DNA of 64,000 nucleotides from Omphalotus guepiniiformis (lineage: Eukaryota > Basidiomycota > Agaricomycetes > Agaricales > Omphalotaceae): assembly GCA_028554645.1 (NCBI GenBank), contig JAQOOI010000022.1:2542001-2606000 (forward strand), given 5' to 3'. Shown here piece after piece: positions 12,311 through 22,839 of the stretch (the stretch's first letter is position 1; every line of letters begins with the position of its first letter). The notes below the pieces were generated by a model. The model had not been told where the DNA came from. It searched no databases and saw only the letters and a list, made by a program, of their open reading frames with translations. Made by a program: the position numbers and the translations under genes.

Positions 12311-13834
12311 CTAGTATTTCCTTTTTGAATTTGACTTTTGGAACTGTTGCCAGCCAATGCGGCTGACTTGAGACTTCGAAGGAGGCACAGACGCTGCACC
12401 ATTGGTCTCAGACATAGTGATCGATCTATTTGAAAGCACCGCGGGTGGATCGCCGGGAGTAGTTGAGCCAATGGCGCCCCTAGTACCAGCAGGAAGTGTA
12501 GGGCCATCTGGAGAGGGCGGCGCAGGTATCGGGTCCATAGGTGGTGGAGGAATAGGACAAGTACTTCCCGATTCCAAAGATGTCCATCCACCTGTACGAA
12601 AGGCAGGCGTACGCAAACGAGGGTCAGTAGGCTGAGGAGCCGAAGATACTGTACTCCATCCTCCAGAACTTTTGGGGGATTCTGATGCGATGTTTGAGGG
12701 AGAGGGACCAATACTGGCCCATTGCGATTTCTTCAGGCCACCAGATAGAGGGGAGGATGAGGCATTCGATTCTCCAGATACACTGGCCCACCCAGAAGAC
12801 TTGAACGCAAACGGTGTATCTGAAGAGGGACCGGAAGGGCTAGGTGCGGCGGCGCTGGGTGCAGCAGGTGCAGCTGTCATGGCCGGCTTGGCCATCTTAA
12901 CACCGCTTGCCGCTGCTATTTTTCTGAGCTCCTTCTCCTCTCGCTTCCTCTCCTTTTCTTTTCGCTTCTCTATTTCTTCCTGGGGTTTTATGCGGGCATT
13001 GGCCTGCATATCCTTGAATCGCGCCTTGTGGTGATGGGCATAAGAATTCGTGTGTTCATCATATTGTGCTACATTCTTGAACTGCTTGTCACAGAGAGCG
13101 CAATAGAATGCTCTGAGGGTATCAGATATCTCGTTGGCAACGGCAGTACGACGTGCGACAGCAATCTTGATGAAAACAAAAGAAGAAAAAGATGAACTTG
13201 GAGAGAAGATTGATGGATTTCAAACGAACCTCTCTGGCTTGACGTTGTTCATCAGTTTCCTTCTGCTGGCGCTCAGAGTCGAGCCCGCGGCGCTGAGAAA
13301 CGGTAGTTTCGATCATGCGAACATCTTGATTGACCTTGCCGAGACCAGTAGAGTCGGATTTCATCTGAAACGGAACAGGCTCGACACGGCCTGAATTTTT
13401 ACTGATGAATACTCTGAATCCTGAAGCATTGTGTTGCGCGCACCATCTCCAGATAGTCCCAGAGGCTGACCTTCAGTCCATCCTAGCTTGGCGAGCAGAG
13501 CAAAGCCTTTGTTGTTGGGCTTGATTCTGGTTTCGACGGTGATGACCTCATGAGCAACGCCGCGGACGTACTCATCGTACTTTGATACACTGTCCGCGTC
13601 AACATCCATTGCCTCTGGCACAGGAGAAGGGGTACGAGAGACCAAAGAAACATCGTCGTCGTCGTCGTCGCCGTCACCATCATTGACGGATTTACGCTAG
13701 GAAGTGAAGGAAGGAGGAAAAAGAGGAGCACATCTGGAATGAAAGATATGATGAGAGAGTACCTTCAAGCTATCAGGATCCTCAGAGGTGGAGAGAGGAA
13801 TAGCATTCCACCGTGCAATCGTACTGGCTGACAT
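12311..13834 (-). CDS. G-patch plus C2H2 zinc-finger protein (GPATCH8/ZNF-type)
   Basis: Predicted nuclear RNA-processing factor. The start MSASTIARWNAIPLSTSEDP lies at 13834. An acidic poly-Asp run encoded by a GTC microsatellite comes next, then a G-patch (IKPNNKGFALLAKLGWTEGQ, then PLGLSGDGARN) in which the glycines are conserved. After a further intron come IPFQMKSDSTGLGKVNQDVR and a basic coiled segment. A single C2H2 finger (FYCALCDKQFKNVAQYDEHT, then NSYAHHHKARF) has the C-x2-C and His spacing of U1-type/GPATCH8 fingers. The C-terminus is a Lys/Glu coiled coil and a long Ser/Pro/Ala-rich disordered tail ending QKSNSKRKY. At least three introns are inferred. Order and spacing match GPATCH8-like proteins, which act with spliceosomal helicases; the partner is unknown here. 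It is head-to-head with the proteasome gene, with 117 bp between starts. Confidence 0.8.
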
Positions 13835-13951
13835 TAACTTGGAAGTGCAGCCGGTGTGACCTCTGTGACGCACGCCAAATTGTATCACGCACCAGGACGC
13901 GTCACTTACTCTTCACTGACGCGTACTTGTCCCACCTCTCTTCTCTTCATC

Positions 13952-14684
13952 ATGGTCTGTTTTCTTCATTGATTACATTTATAATGCTCACATCTATTAT
14001 AGTCGATAATGGAATATAACGGTGGCTCCGTCATAGCCATGGTGGGCAAGGATTGTGTCGCCATTGCCTCTGATCTCCGACTAGGAAACCAAGCCTTAGG
14101 CATATCCTCTAATTTCCAGAAAGTCAGACTTTCTCCTTCATTCCTTGCTTTTACACCTCAATTTCTCGTTCTAGATATTTCCTGTGACCGATCGCATCTA
14201 TCTTGGTTTGCCAGGTCTTGCAACAGATGTGACTACTCTGTGTGTAACGCAACCATTCTTCTGTATTACCTACTGACGAAACGTTAGACGGGAAACTTTC
14301 CGATATCGAGTAAACATGTATACGATTAAAGAAGGGCGAGAGATAGAACCCGAGACTTTTGCACACCTCGTATCCTCTACTCTCTACGAACGGCGATTTG
14401 GACCGTACTTTATCGAGCCTGTGATGGCAGGTCTCGCAAAGAAACCGTCAGGTGGATTCAAGCCATTTATTGCAGCAACAGACCTTATCGGATGCCTCAA
14501 CTTTGCCAAAGATTTCGTGGTAGCGGGTACAGCGAGCACAAAACTGTACGGTGTTGCTGAGGGATTGTGGGAACCAGATCTGGAGCCAGAAGATCTGTTT
14601 GAGACGATATCGCAGACCATGTTAAACGCTGTTGACCGTGATGCGTATTCTGGTTGGGGTGCTGTAGTGCATGTGATTGAGTGA
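13952..14684 (+). CDS. PUP3: 20S proteasome subunit beta-3 (Pup3), with an ATG-only first coding exon
   Basis: Non-catalytic beta-3 subunit of the 20S proteasome. The body reads [20 protein letters not shown], then [38 protein letters not shown] and [20 protein letters not shown], and ends [14 protein letters not shown]. All are family hallmarks, and it lacks the N-terminal catalytic Thr, as expected for beta-3. The family N-terminus is M-S-I-M. Here the codons for S-I-M begin right after an AG at 14001-14002, and an ATG followed by GTCTGT lies at 13952. The simplest model is therefore a 3-nt coding exon (13952-13954), an intron at 13955-14002, then TCG ATA ATG. Initiation at the ATG at 14009 would lose only three residues and is the alternative. 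Two further introns are inferred. Confidence 0.9.
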
Positions 14685-14894
14685 ACACTGTTTTATATCC
14701 AGTCATTTGTGTGCTAAACAATTTCAGTGAGCATGACAAGGTCACTACTCGTACATTGAAGGGAAGAATGGATTAGATTTTGTAATATATCATTGCTTGT
14801 TTTCTTTACACGCAAGAACTGAAGACACCAAAAACACATGATCGATTTATGAATACATTGAATATTACAAGGTAACGGCTGACACTTTAAAGCT

Positions 14895-15108
14895 TTAACA
14901 CTTGCACTCTCCTGGCTTGCAGGCGCAGCTACACGTCGGAAACGACAATGAGCCATCGAAAAAAAAAACGTACGATACAGCGGGACTCACTTGGGCCCGC
15001 AGTTGCAGGTCTGACTGCCGCAGTGCTCGGATTTGATGACAATTTCAGTCTGAGAAGAAAGTCAGAAGGGCAGAAAGTAAAGTATAAAATCAGACCTACA
15101 GCGACCAT
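14895..15108 (-). CDS. Small fungal copper-type metallothionein, 33 residues
   Basis: Three small exons on the minus strand join to a 33-residue Cys-rich protein: 15100-15108 (9 nt), 14991-15049 (59 nt) and 14895-14928 (34 nt). The 102 nt include the stop. Both introns (50 and 62 nt) are GT-AG. The N-terminus reads MVATEIVIKSEHCGS. Seven cysteines then fall at residues 13, 18, 20, 24, 26, 31 and 33, including three C-x-C pairs (CNC, CAC, CKC). There are no aromatic residues. Seven Cys in Cys-x-Cys pairs is the layout of Neurospora/Agaricus-type copper metallothioneins, which bind Cu(I) in the cytosol and buffer excess metal. No single uninterrupted frame shows the whole protein, so it is easy to miss. 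A TATAAG lies 52 bp upstream. Confidence 0.82.
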
Positions 15109-15159
15109 TTTTGTGCGATTCAAGGGGAACTGGACGAGAAACGGGAGCTGGTGCAGGTA

Positions 15160-15165
15160 CTTATA
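15160..15165 (-). promoter_or_regulatory. TATA-like box of the metallothionein gene
   Basis: TATAAG on the minus strand lies 52 bp upstream of the metallothionein ATG. Position and sequence suit a core promoter of a strongly inducible gene. I found no exact GAGCAAA copper element close by; the nearest is at 16016-16022, about 900 bp upstream. Confidence 0.45.
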
Positions 15166-15364
15166 CAGACCAAAGGTCAGACAATGAGGTCAGCGTACGT
15201 AGAAAATGACGTTGGTAGCGCTTGCGGGCGAAACCTGGCTTTTTTGGGAGAGCAAGTTCAGAGACGCGTCCATGGACCAATAACTTTTATGGGCTTGACT
15301 GATACGTAAAATCATCGATGGAAGACGGTAGGAACGATATCTGTCCACGATCGTGCGAGTGACC

Positions 15365-15392
15365 GTTCCCGAGTCAACAATTACTCGGGAAC
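15365..15392. repeat. Perfect 10-bp inverted repeat with 8-bp loop
   Basis: GTTCCCGAGT at 15365-15374 is followed by the spacer CAACAATT and the exact reverse complement ACTCGGGAAC at 15383-15392. It lies about 260 bp upstream of the metallothionein ATG. It could be a dimeric factor-binding site or an RNA hairpin; no T-run follows, so a terminator is unlikely. Confidence 0.7.
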
Positions 15393-16064
15393 TCTTGCCA
15401 TATACGACCACGACCACGGTGGTGAGACGCGCGCCAGGTCGTGCCGACGACGAGGGACAACGCAGACACAGAACAATGGTAAGCCTGGCGATATCGGTGA
15501 TGACATGCACGCGTCGATGTAATATCAAGGATAGTAGTCCTGACAACTATTTTGAGGATACCATATGGTAGCGTAGTTGCTGCCCAGTCGACTTGAAGAG
15601 GGGTGGTGTTCCAGAACACCAGTCACGGTGAGATATCTGATACACGATATTAGGTCAAGATATCCTTCGGCACAATGTCCGGTGGCAAGAGGGATGTCAT
15701 AGCCTAGGTGGGTGAGAAGGGGTGCACAACAACAAGCAGTGGTGGACAGCAACAGGAGAGTGATGAACGGTCAAAGGTTGTAATGAATACGATCCGACGA
15801 CTGGCGGCGCTTGATAGGTTTTCTTCGAATTTCTCGCACAGAATTCCAGCAGGTCGTGAATTGAAGGATCGAAATTTAACAACATGGAGGAGGAGAAAGG
15901 AAAGCTGATGATTGAGAGGAAGCACAGGATGAGGGGAAGAAGGAAGAGAGGGACGAAAGGAAAAAGCAATTGTTGGCAGTTCTTAGTCTTATATAGCAGT
16001 TACCTCGGAACACATGAGCAAATTTTGCCCGGCGCTTTTATGCGATTGGCTGATATTCTAATCA

Positions 16065-17228
16065 TTACGTAATGTGTTTTCCCTCCAGTCCAGGCAGACT
16101 GAACATCTGCAGTACATTCACTCAGCCACAAGTTGCAAATCAGCAATTGAGAAGATATACTACTGACCTCATAAATTGTTTCGGAAGGTACTCCCCATCC
16201 TCTCATGCCTTCAACTCGGTTGTCCATTCTAGTTCCTAGCATCACACCGATAACTGCACCACTTTCTTCTTCTATAATTGGGCCTCCGCTCGATCCAGCG
16301 GTAGGTAACGGTTCAAATAACAGATGAGAAAGCGCATCGTATGTTCCCGGCTGCCCGAGTATTAGTGCAGAAACAGATCATTGTGTATATGTACACACCA
16401 TCGTTTCTCTCCCGGCAAAATCACGGTAGCCGAGAACTGTCCCTCGCACCCACTTACTCCAGGTTCCTCCTACCCACGGGGTCCAACCCGGCTCGTCAGG
16501 TCGTTCGTGAGCGACAAAGTGGGCACGGATCGGTGTCTGTGGTTGTGCTGGGTAGGGTGACACCGGTAGGGTCCGCACTGGAGCTCTTGCACAGGACAAC
16601 AACATGAGATCTGACCGAGGGAGTGAGGAGACAATCGCAGAAACAGGATGTGTCGCTATATTCTCTGTTCCTGATATAACAATCGTCCCAGATACACCGC
16701 CGTTGTTGTCAGCCTTCATCATGAGCGGCGAGCGACGAATCTGTTCACGTTTTACCACTAGCCTTTGAAGGAACCAAGGCCGAAAATCCTCACCTCCTCA
16801 AAAGTATGGGCGCATGTAATGATAAGAGAGTCTCCGCTGTGATTAGATGGTGCTTCCAGCGCAAATCCGGATGCAACAGTTACTTTGTGGCTTCCCTCAC
16901 CCCGAATGGAATGTGCCACCATTACCACGTCCGAAGATGCACTCGAGTCTGGCTTTCTTCCAACACTCGGACGAGATTCGTATGGCAGCGAAACATTTAC
17001 GACACGGCCTGAGTTTTCGGAGTAGTGGTAAGCAAGGGTCGACAGAGACGTGGTGCAATCAGACGTTGCAGAAAGAATGGTTTGGTCTAGTAGCTCAGTA
17101 AAACTTGGAATCCTTGGCGGCGGAGGTGGGGGTATGTTGGGATTGACTAGAGTGGATGATACGGTCGCATATCCTCGACGAGTGCGATATTCATAGGTTT
17201 TGGTCGCTCTGCAGAATGCTCTCAACAT
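16065..17228 (-). CDS. Trypsin-like serine protease, probably organellar
   Basis: Trypsin-fold protease with a complete catalytic triad spread over four exons. His lies in SLIITCAHTFEE, Asp in LPRSDLMLLSC and Ser in PTAGSSGGPIIEEESGAVIG. The start at 17228 gives MLRAFCRATKTYEYRTRRGY, an Arg-rich and acid-free presequence suggesting mitochondria. An in-frame ATG at 17270 would add 14 residues. Introns are inferred after FEE, after GRETM and after ETIYE. The last joins to MFSLPGLEGKHIT and a stop at 16065. The AGSSGGP loop is seen in HtrA and in peroxisomal Tysnd1-type proteases, but no PDZ domain follows. The substrate is unknown. Its start is only 60 bp from the Mph1 stop, so its promoter probably overlaps the end of that gene. 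Confidence 0.78.
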
Positions 17229-17288
17229 GAGACTCTCTGGTAAAACAACAACTTTTTGTGATGATATCATATACGGGCCGTATGTCGG

Positions 17289-20200
17289 CTACAATTTACT
17301 ACTACTGTCATCGAATATCTCAGCATCGTCGTCTACTACAAAACTACCAAGTATATAATCATCGGACCCCTTATCTCGCGGAGGCGAGCTCGAAATCTCA
17401 GGCCTTCGCTGATTGTTCAACATGCGTCCCATCCCAAACCTTGTTTGCCTCACTGGTCTGTGCGCAAAAACAGGTCCAGCTGGAGCTTGTGTAAGAAGCG
17501 ACTGACGATAGATTTGGCTCTGATCATAAGAGGGCGAAACTTGAGTCTCCGGTAGCTCTTCCAGGAATACCCTATCCGATTCGCTTTCCACATCATCCTC
17601 GCTGTGGGATGAACCCTCGCTCATCTCGTCACCAGAATGTGCCGCTTCTAACCCATAGATCCATTTATCTTGAGCAGAAATTATCGGTCGCCTGTTCCCC
17701 ATAGCTCGGTGATGTTCCGGGCGAGCTGAGGGTTCGCCTCGTCGGTGGAGTCGACGACCAGACCGAGCGGAAGTACTAGCCTCCGGAGACCCCAACTCCT
17801 CAGGCACTGAAACCTTACTTTGCTTCTGACCAATAGGTCGTATGGCAAAGGAGGGTTCTGGAGGAACGTTGGACTCTGAAATCGTCGGTGACAAATTGAC
17901 GCGTGTTGCACGAGCTTGTGAACCAGATGGCCTGTTTGCAGCTGGTGACGAGAATAGAGCAGCAGGGTCGTGACTTGCACTGGTATCTACCATAAAGATG
18001 TCGTTATCCGAGTTGTCAGCAGCAGCCAGGGTGCTCCTGGATGGCCTAAAATTGGAAGGAGTTGGCGCTTTGACGATTTCAATCGAATCGTCAACGTCAT
18101 ATGGTGTCCGAGTACGAGATGCCCCCTGTATTTGAGACGGAGGAGGCGGTGACAGCGACTTCTCATACACAAATTCTATCGAGTCATCGACAGATCTTCT
18201 AATCTTAACACTGGGTGACGAGTCCACAATTTCCAGTGAGGCGTCCTCATCGTCTTCTATCAACCAAGCCATATTGCTTTGTTTCCTGGGCGATTTTGCT
18301 GGCGAAAGATTTGGAGAAACAAAAGGTTGCTCAAAATCTAGCAAAGAGAGTTAGACGAGACGCTAAACAGGCATGCTTCTCGTAGACCGACCTGACAGCG
18401 GATGACCGTCGCCAGAATCAGAGAGGTCAATAATCTCTCCGGATGTGACTGTCGGATGCTTGACCGCAGCGGGTGTGGAAGATGTGACTGGGAAAAGGCC
18501 ATTTCCGATATCTATGTCATCGGAATCGTCCTCCCCTTTGGCTGCGAATTGACTAGAAGTCAGTTCAGTCACTGACTGTTCCTTCCTCTTCTTCTGCTTT
18601 CTCCGGCTATCCGTTGTTGCTGACTTTCGTAACTTGCCCTGGACTTTGGGCACAGCGTACGAAGAAGCAACGGGAGAGGCAGATCTTCGAACTGAGCCTC
18701 GATGTAATATCCCAGCCTCAATATCTAAATCATCTTCATCATCCTCGCCCATTTCTTCGAAATTCTTGGGTGTACGCAGCATTTTTCGCTTTTTGCTGCC
18801 TTTGACTATCAAATCTTTGACACTAACAAACCCCACGCTGGCGCCCTCAGGTACGTTTCGCGCAATGTCGTCGTTGCGCTTCCGTTTGATGCCCTTCTTA
18901 GAGGTTTCGCCATCGGTCGCAAAAGACCGCTTCTTGCGCGGCTCTTCGCGAACGTATTCTTGGATTTCCATCTCCTTTTCCAGACATTGAGGCTGGATAT
19001 TATCGGGAACAAGTCGCTCCACGTCTCCGTATAGCTCCAGTTGGTCCCCATTGACGATTGTCCTCTGAACATCCTTATAGGTAGCTTTAGCTTTATCGAG
19101 ATTTTGCTCTTCTCGACCCTCAGCAAGTAGTACATGAACGACACCCGATCGTTTCCGACCCGTTCGCCCAAGTCGCTGAAGCTGCAAATTATTCAGGAGT
19201 TGACATCAAGGGAATATAAAAGGGAAGACATAACTCACCATACGAATGGGTGTCTTCTGGGCATCGTAGCAAATGATGAGATCTACCTCTCCGATATCAA
19301 GACCCTCTTCTCCGACTGATGTAGCGACGAGCACATTGAACTCATTTGCCTTGAATTTCTCGATGATCTATCATCATAAGTAAGCCTGTCAGAAACGAAA
19401 GGTGGATCCTATACTGCCATACCTCTAATTGTTCCCGCTGACCCAGACCTTTTTTGCCCTGCTTGTCTGCCCCTTGCCCAACGAACTTACTAGCTCGCAA
19501 AAGAGGCCTCTCTTGATTTAGAGCTTCCACAATCTCATCAACGGCTTCTCTGTTTGTCACAAAGACCATAGCCCTAGTGGCGCTGTCACTTTCGGATTCA
19601 CCCATCCTCGCGCCGAAATGCTGTATAATCAGTGTCTTCATCTTTTCCATTTTGGGATGAATCGAAAAGCCCTGTACACTTTGCGCATGTAATTCGTTCA
19701 TGATGGCTTGGAACAAAGGATCAGCTCGAAGTGGCTTTGCTTTAGAAGCTGCCTTTTTTTTGCCTTCGTTAGCAGCCTCACGATTCAATTCCTGCACAGC
19801 TGTGTAGCACATCCCTATGGTGCCTTCCATCTGGCAATAGTTGAGTTATGTTTCCTCCATCAATATGAAACCACCAACCAGATACCCCAAGGTACGTGCC
19901 AGCGACGAAAGGCGCATCAAGGCACCGTGGTATGACCAGTTTACCGGTTGTTGTTTCCGCAGTTCTAGCATGCGGGCCAGACAATAAAAAGGATGCAGAC
20001 GAGTCAGATCTCCTGGGTGCCAATTGTTCATATATTTCAGCGGCTTTTGGGTTTCCTACAATCATCACGCGTTAACAGCGCATCGAGGGGTTTGGCATCG
20101 CCATACGTACATCCATGAGATTGACGAAAAGGTCTTTAATCTTATTTATCTGAGGTGACATGGTTATGATGTGTTGTTCAACTCTCTGCAATTGTTGAAT

Positions 20201-21787
20201 GAGAATGCGGTGCAAGCACGAACTAAGATGACAGAAAATACCTTCTCATGGAGGTACTCTCGGATATCCAGACTATGTTCATTCCGGATTTCAATCCGAC
20301 TAATGTGTAGACTGTCCACAAGTTCTTGGACTGCTTGAGGCGTACTTCCTGGTGTCGCAGTGAGTGCTAAAAGTCGGAAATGAGGATTCTTAGACATCAT
20401 AAAGCGGACGACTTGATTGTAAGCGTAGTTTCCTGTGGCTCGATGGGCTTCGTCTATGGATGCTTTCCTTCAGATCTTAGAAATTGCGCGAGTGAGATCG
20501 ACTTACCAACGACAATGAGTATGATATCTAAAGCGTCACAGGTCGAGGTTGTCAAGTCATTGATGAAAGTCTGAGGTGTCATATAAAAAACTCTCTTTTG
20601 TACCCACTATATATCAACTCATATAAGCCACTGAAGAGGAAAGAACCCATGCGACCAACTGACTGCCCGAGACCTCATCGGCTTCGGATTTTGCCCAGTT
20701 AGCTCTACCGCATCGCTTCCTGGTATGCCGCAAGTACGATGGCATGCTTCAATTTGTTGGGCCACGAGAGGCTTAGTGGGTGCAACGAAGACGACTTTCC
20801 CTTCTGGAAACCATCGATAGACTATGACACTTCAATTCCGCTATGCAGGATTCCCGCCGAGAACGACGTACAATTGAGCATGACTACTCCCGCAATAAAA
20901 GTTTTCCCGAGGCCAGTTGGTAGAGCAACAATAGTGTTATCGAATAGACAATGTTTGACTATATTGAACTGATAATCACGTTTGGGATGGTTGAGTGGAT
21001 AAATCCAATGTTTCGCCTCGAGAAGATCGGGCCTGATCTTCATTGGAGGAGGCTTGAAGAGATAGATGAGCTTTCGAAAGCTGTTTTGGATGATCACACT
21101 CACCGGGCTAGATACAAAATGGGAGGTTCATAATCAAACGAGAGGGGAACAATATGGACGAGGCTTACCCAACTGAAATAATCGACTGTCAGATGATGAT
21201 GGACGAGAAATACTAATGATATGCTTACTCGAGACGAACGGGGCTGGGAACTGCTCAAACTCGACGTCTTCTTCTAGTTCTTCTCCTTTGTCTTCATAAC
21301 CCGACCTTCCTTTCCCTTTACCCTTTCCCTTCCCAGTTTTCAATCCAGACTTGGCGAAAGCAGTGTGATCCCATTGCTTGGTCTTCCGAGACTGCTGGCG
21401 GGATAGCAACGAGCTACTAGACGGATCCATCCGTACGGAAGACCTCGGTTTGCTATTGAATGTTTTAGCTGGGATTATGTCTCCAAAGAGAGTGGTTTGG
21501 AGTGTTTCTTTGGATGAAGACTTTTGAGCAAGTGGCGCCGATGGTTGCTGTTTACCTTTGTAGGCGTCCTCTATAAATTTATCAAGAGAGTCGAGTTCGT
21601 TTGCATCTAACGAGAAAGAGTCATCGTATTCCGAGCTCGGTGCCCTCGTTGGAGGTGAAGCTGATTCATTTACAATCGCGCCACGCCCGGAGGGTGAAAT
21701 GGAATTGAAGTGCGCCGCTTCGATAGCATCAAGCTGCTCAAAAGCGGACTCGTCCAGGTCGTCTTCAAAGTAGCCATCCGAGCTCAT
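17289..21787 (-). CDS. MPH1: Mph1/FANCM family DNA helicase
   Basis: SF2 ATP-dependent 3'-5' DNA helicase that unwinds D-loops and remodels stalled forks. The start [20 protein letters not shown] lies at 21787. After a low-complexity region comes the helicase entry [20 protein letters not shown] and Walker [14 protein letters not shown]. The DEAH box is [20 protein letters not shown], split by an intron just before Asp, and motif III is LALTATPGS. The C-terminal helicase half has [40 protein letters not shown] and motif [15 protein letters not shown]. The last 600 residues are acidic/Ser-rich with KKRK-type nuclear signals, and no nuclease domain is seen, as in fungal Mph1. Roughly ten introns are inferred. 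All key helicase motifs appear intact. Confidence 0.9.
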
Positions 21788-21910
21788 GAGAGAGATAGAT
21801 TATGAGGGTAGTGAGTGAAGTATTAGACTAAGGCGGAAAGTCAGACCTCGGTCAGGTCAGACGCGTCCAAACCGCGACGACCACGTGTCATTACGTCATA
21901 CTATCCCACG

Positions 21911-21917
21911 GAGCAAA
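21911..21917 (+). promoter_or_regulatory. GAGCAAA copper-response-like element upstream of the Bim1-like gene
   Basis: GAGCAAA is the reported binding core of yeast Mac1 and matches the Cryptococcus Cuf1 element. It lies 133 bp before the ATG of the X325/Bim1-like gene. A heptamer is expected by chance about once per 8 kb on both strands, so this is suggestive only. Confidence 0.35.
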
Positions 21918-21986
21918 TCCGACTGCCAAAAGAAGGCATGAACGAAAAAGTTTTTATTCTTGCCAAATGCGTAACATGGTGGGCGG

Positions 21987-21994
21987 TATATAAG
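21987..21994 (+). promoter_or_regulatory. TATA box of the Bim1-like gene
   Basis: TATATAAG lies 56 bp upstream of the ATG at 22050, the usual spacing for fungal TATA promoters. It points to a regulated, strongly inducible gene. Confidence 0.55.
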
Positions 21995-22049
21995 TTGTGC
22001 ACTGAAATTTATTTGCGAGTCACTGTCAAAGTGGGAACTTGTGCTGACG

Positions 22050-22839
22050 ATGCGATCTTTCACTGCTCTGCTCCTTGCCGGTCTCCTCACCGTCGTTAAT
22101 GCCCACTTCCAGCTTCAGTTCCCCCCTCCCCGTGGCGCTTTTGTTGAAGACCAGGAGACTGGTTTCTGTGGTCAGTTCCTTCCTCTTTACCCACTAGTTG
22201 TACTTGTATTCACTTCCGATTCAGATGGATACACCTCTGTAGCTGCAAACAGAACTCAGTTTCCATTGAACAACGGCATCCTCACCCTGAACTCTGAGCA
22301 TCCAAAGTGGACCGGTAAGTATTTTGCTAAATGGTGTAGCATCCTCCGTATTAAGCGCCAGCTTTCTCCAGCTACTATTCTCTTGACAAACGCGTCTAAT
22401 CCGACGTCGTTCGACAACTTCTCGCAGATATTGCCATTCTTCTCTGCTACCATCGAAGGATCTTTCTGCATGCCCCTTGATTTGAGTCAAACGAATGCTA
22501 CAGGTCTTCAAGACGGATCGAACGTGACCCTCCAGGTTCGCAAGTTCCGACCTGCTCATTGCAAGCCTAGTTACTCGAAGGCTTACCCCCATTTTCTTTT
22601 TCAGGTGTTATATGCCGCAGACGATGGCAATTTGTTCCAGGTATGAATAAGGCACTCTTATTCCGAGCAAGCTGCTAACTGTCATATAGTGTTCCGATCT
22701 TACCTTGTCCAGCAATGCTTCTGTTAGCAGCGTCTCGTGTACCAATTCGACATCATCATCGTCTTCCGCGCTAAGTCTGTCTATACCTTCAGTCAGTCCT
22801 TTGCTTGGCCTGGCCGGTCTTGCATTCGCGCTTCTGTAG
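22050..22839 (+). CDS. X325/Bim1-family copper-binding, GPI-anchored LPMO-like protein
   Basis: Secreted copper protein of the X325 family (LaX325; Cryptococcus Bim1), which looks like a lytic polysaccharide monooxygenase but serves copper uptake or the cell wall. The signal peptide [18 protein letters not shown] should be cut just before His, leaving [19 protein letters not shown]. That N-terminal His is the first copper ligand. Mature His48 lies in LNSEHPKW and matches the second His. The acidic [11 protein letters not shown] fits the family's Asp ligand. Several N-glycosylation sites and a Ser-rich stretch precede a hydrophobic end ([13 protein letters not shown]) typical of a GPI anchor. 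Four GT-AG introns are inferred; stop at 22837. In Cryptococcus, Bim1 works with Ctr1, and a Ctr gene lies 19 kb away here. Confidence 0.85.

Larger units (their letters stand above)
15109..16064. other. Long non-coding stretch upstream of the metallothionein gene
   Basis: Nearly 1 kb lies between the metallothionein start and the protease stop. Open frames in it are short, compositionally odd (Val/Arg runs or translated CT-rich sequence) and have no family motifs, so I call no gene. It holds the perfect hairpin at 15365-15392, a TACCATATGGTA palindrome at 15559-15570, purine-rich sequence at 15880-15965 and a GAGCAAA heptamer at 16016-16022. An extended metallothionein promoter or a non-coding transcript is possible. 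Confidence 0.4.

Noticed and set aside
15190..15546. 118-codon open frame on the minus strand upstream of the metallothionein
   Set aside because: It has unusual composition (Arg and Val runs), no recognisable domain and no splice support, and it overlaps the hairpin and promoter-like sequence.
15697..15969. 90-codon hydrophobic frame on the minus strand
   Set aside because: It is translated CT-rich sequence opposite a purine tract; the hydrophobicity is a by-product of base composition.
16016..16022. GAGCAAA as a metallothionein copper element
   Set aside because: It is about 900 bp from the start and closer to the protease stop; the heptamer is expected several times in 64 kb by chance.
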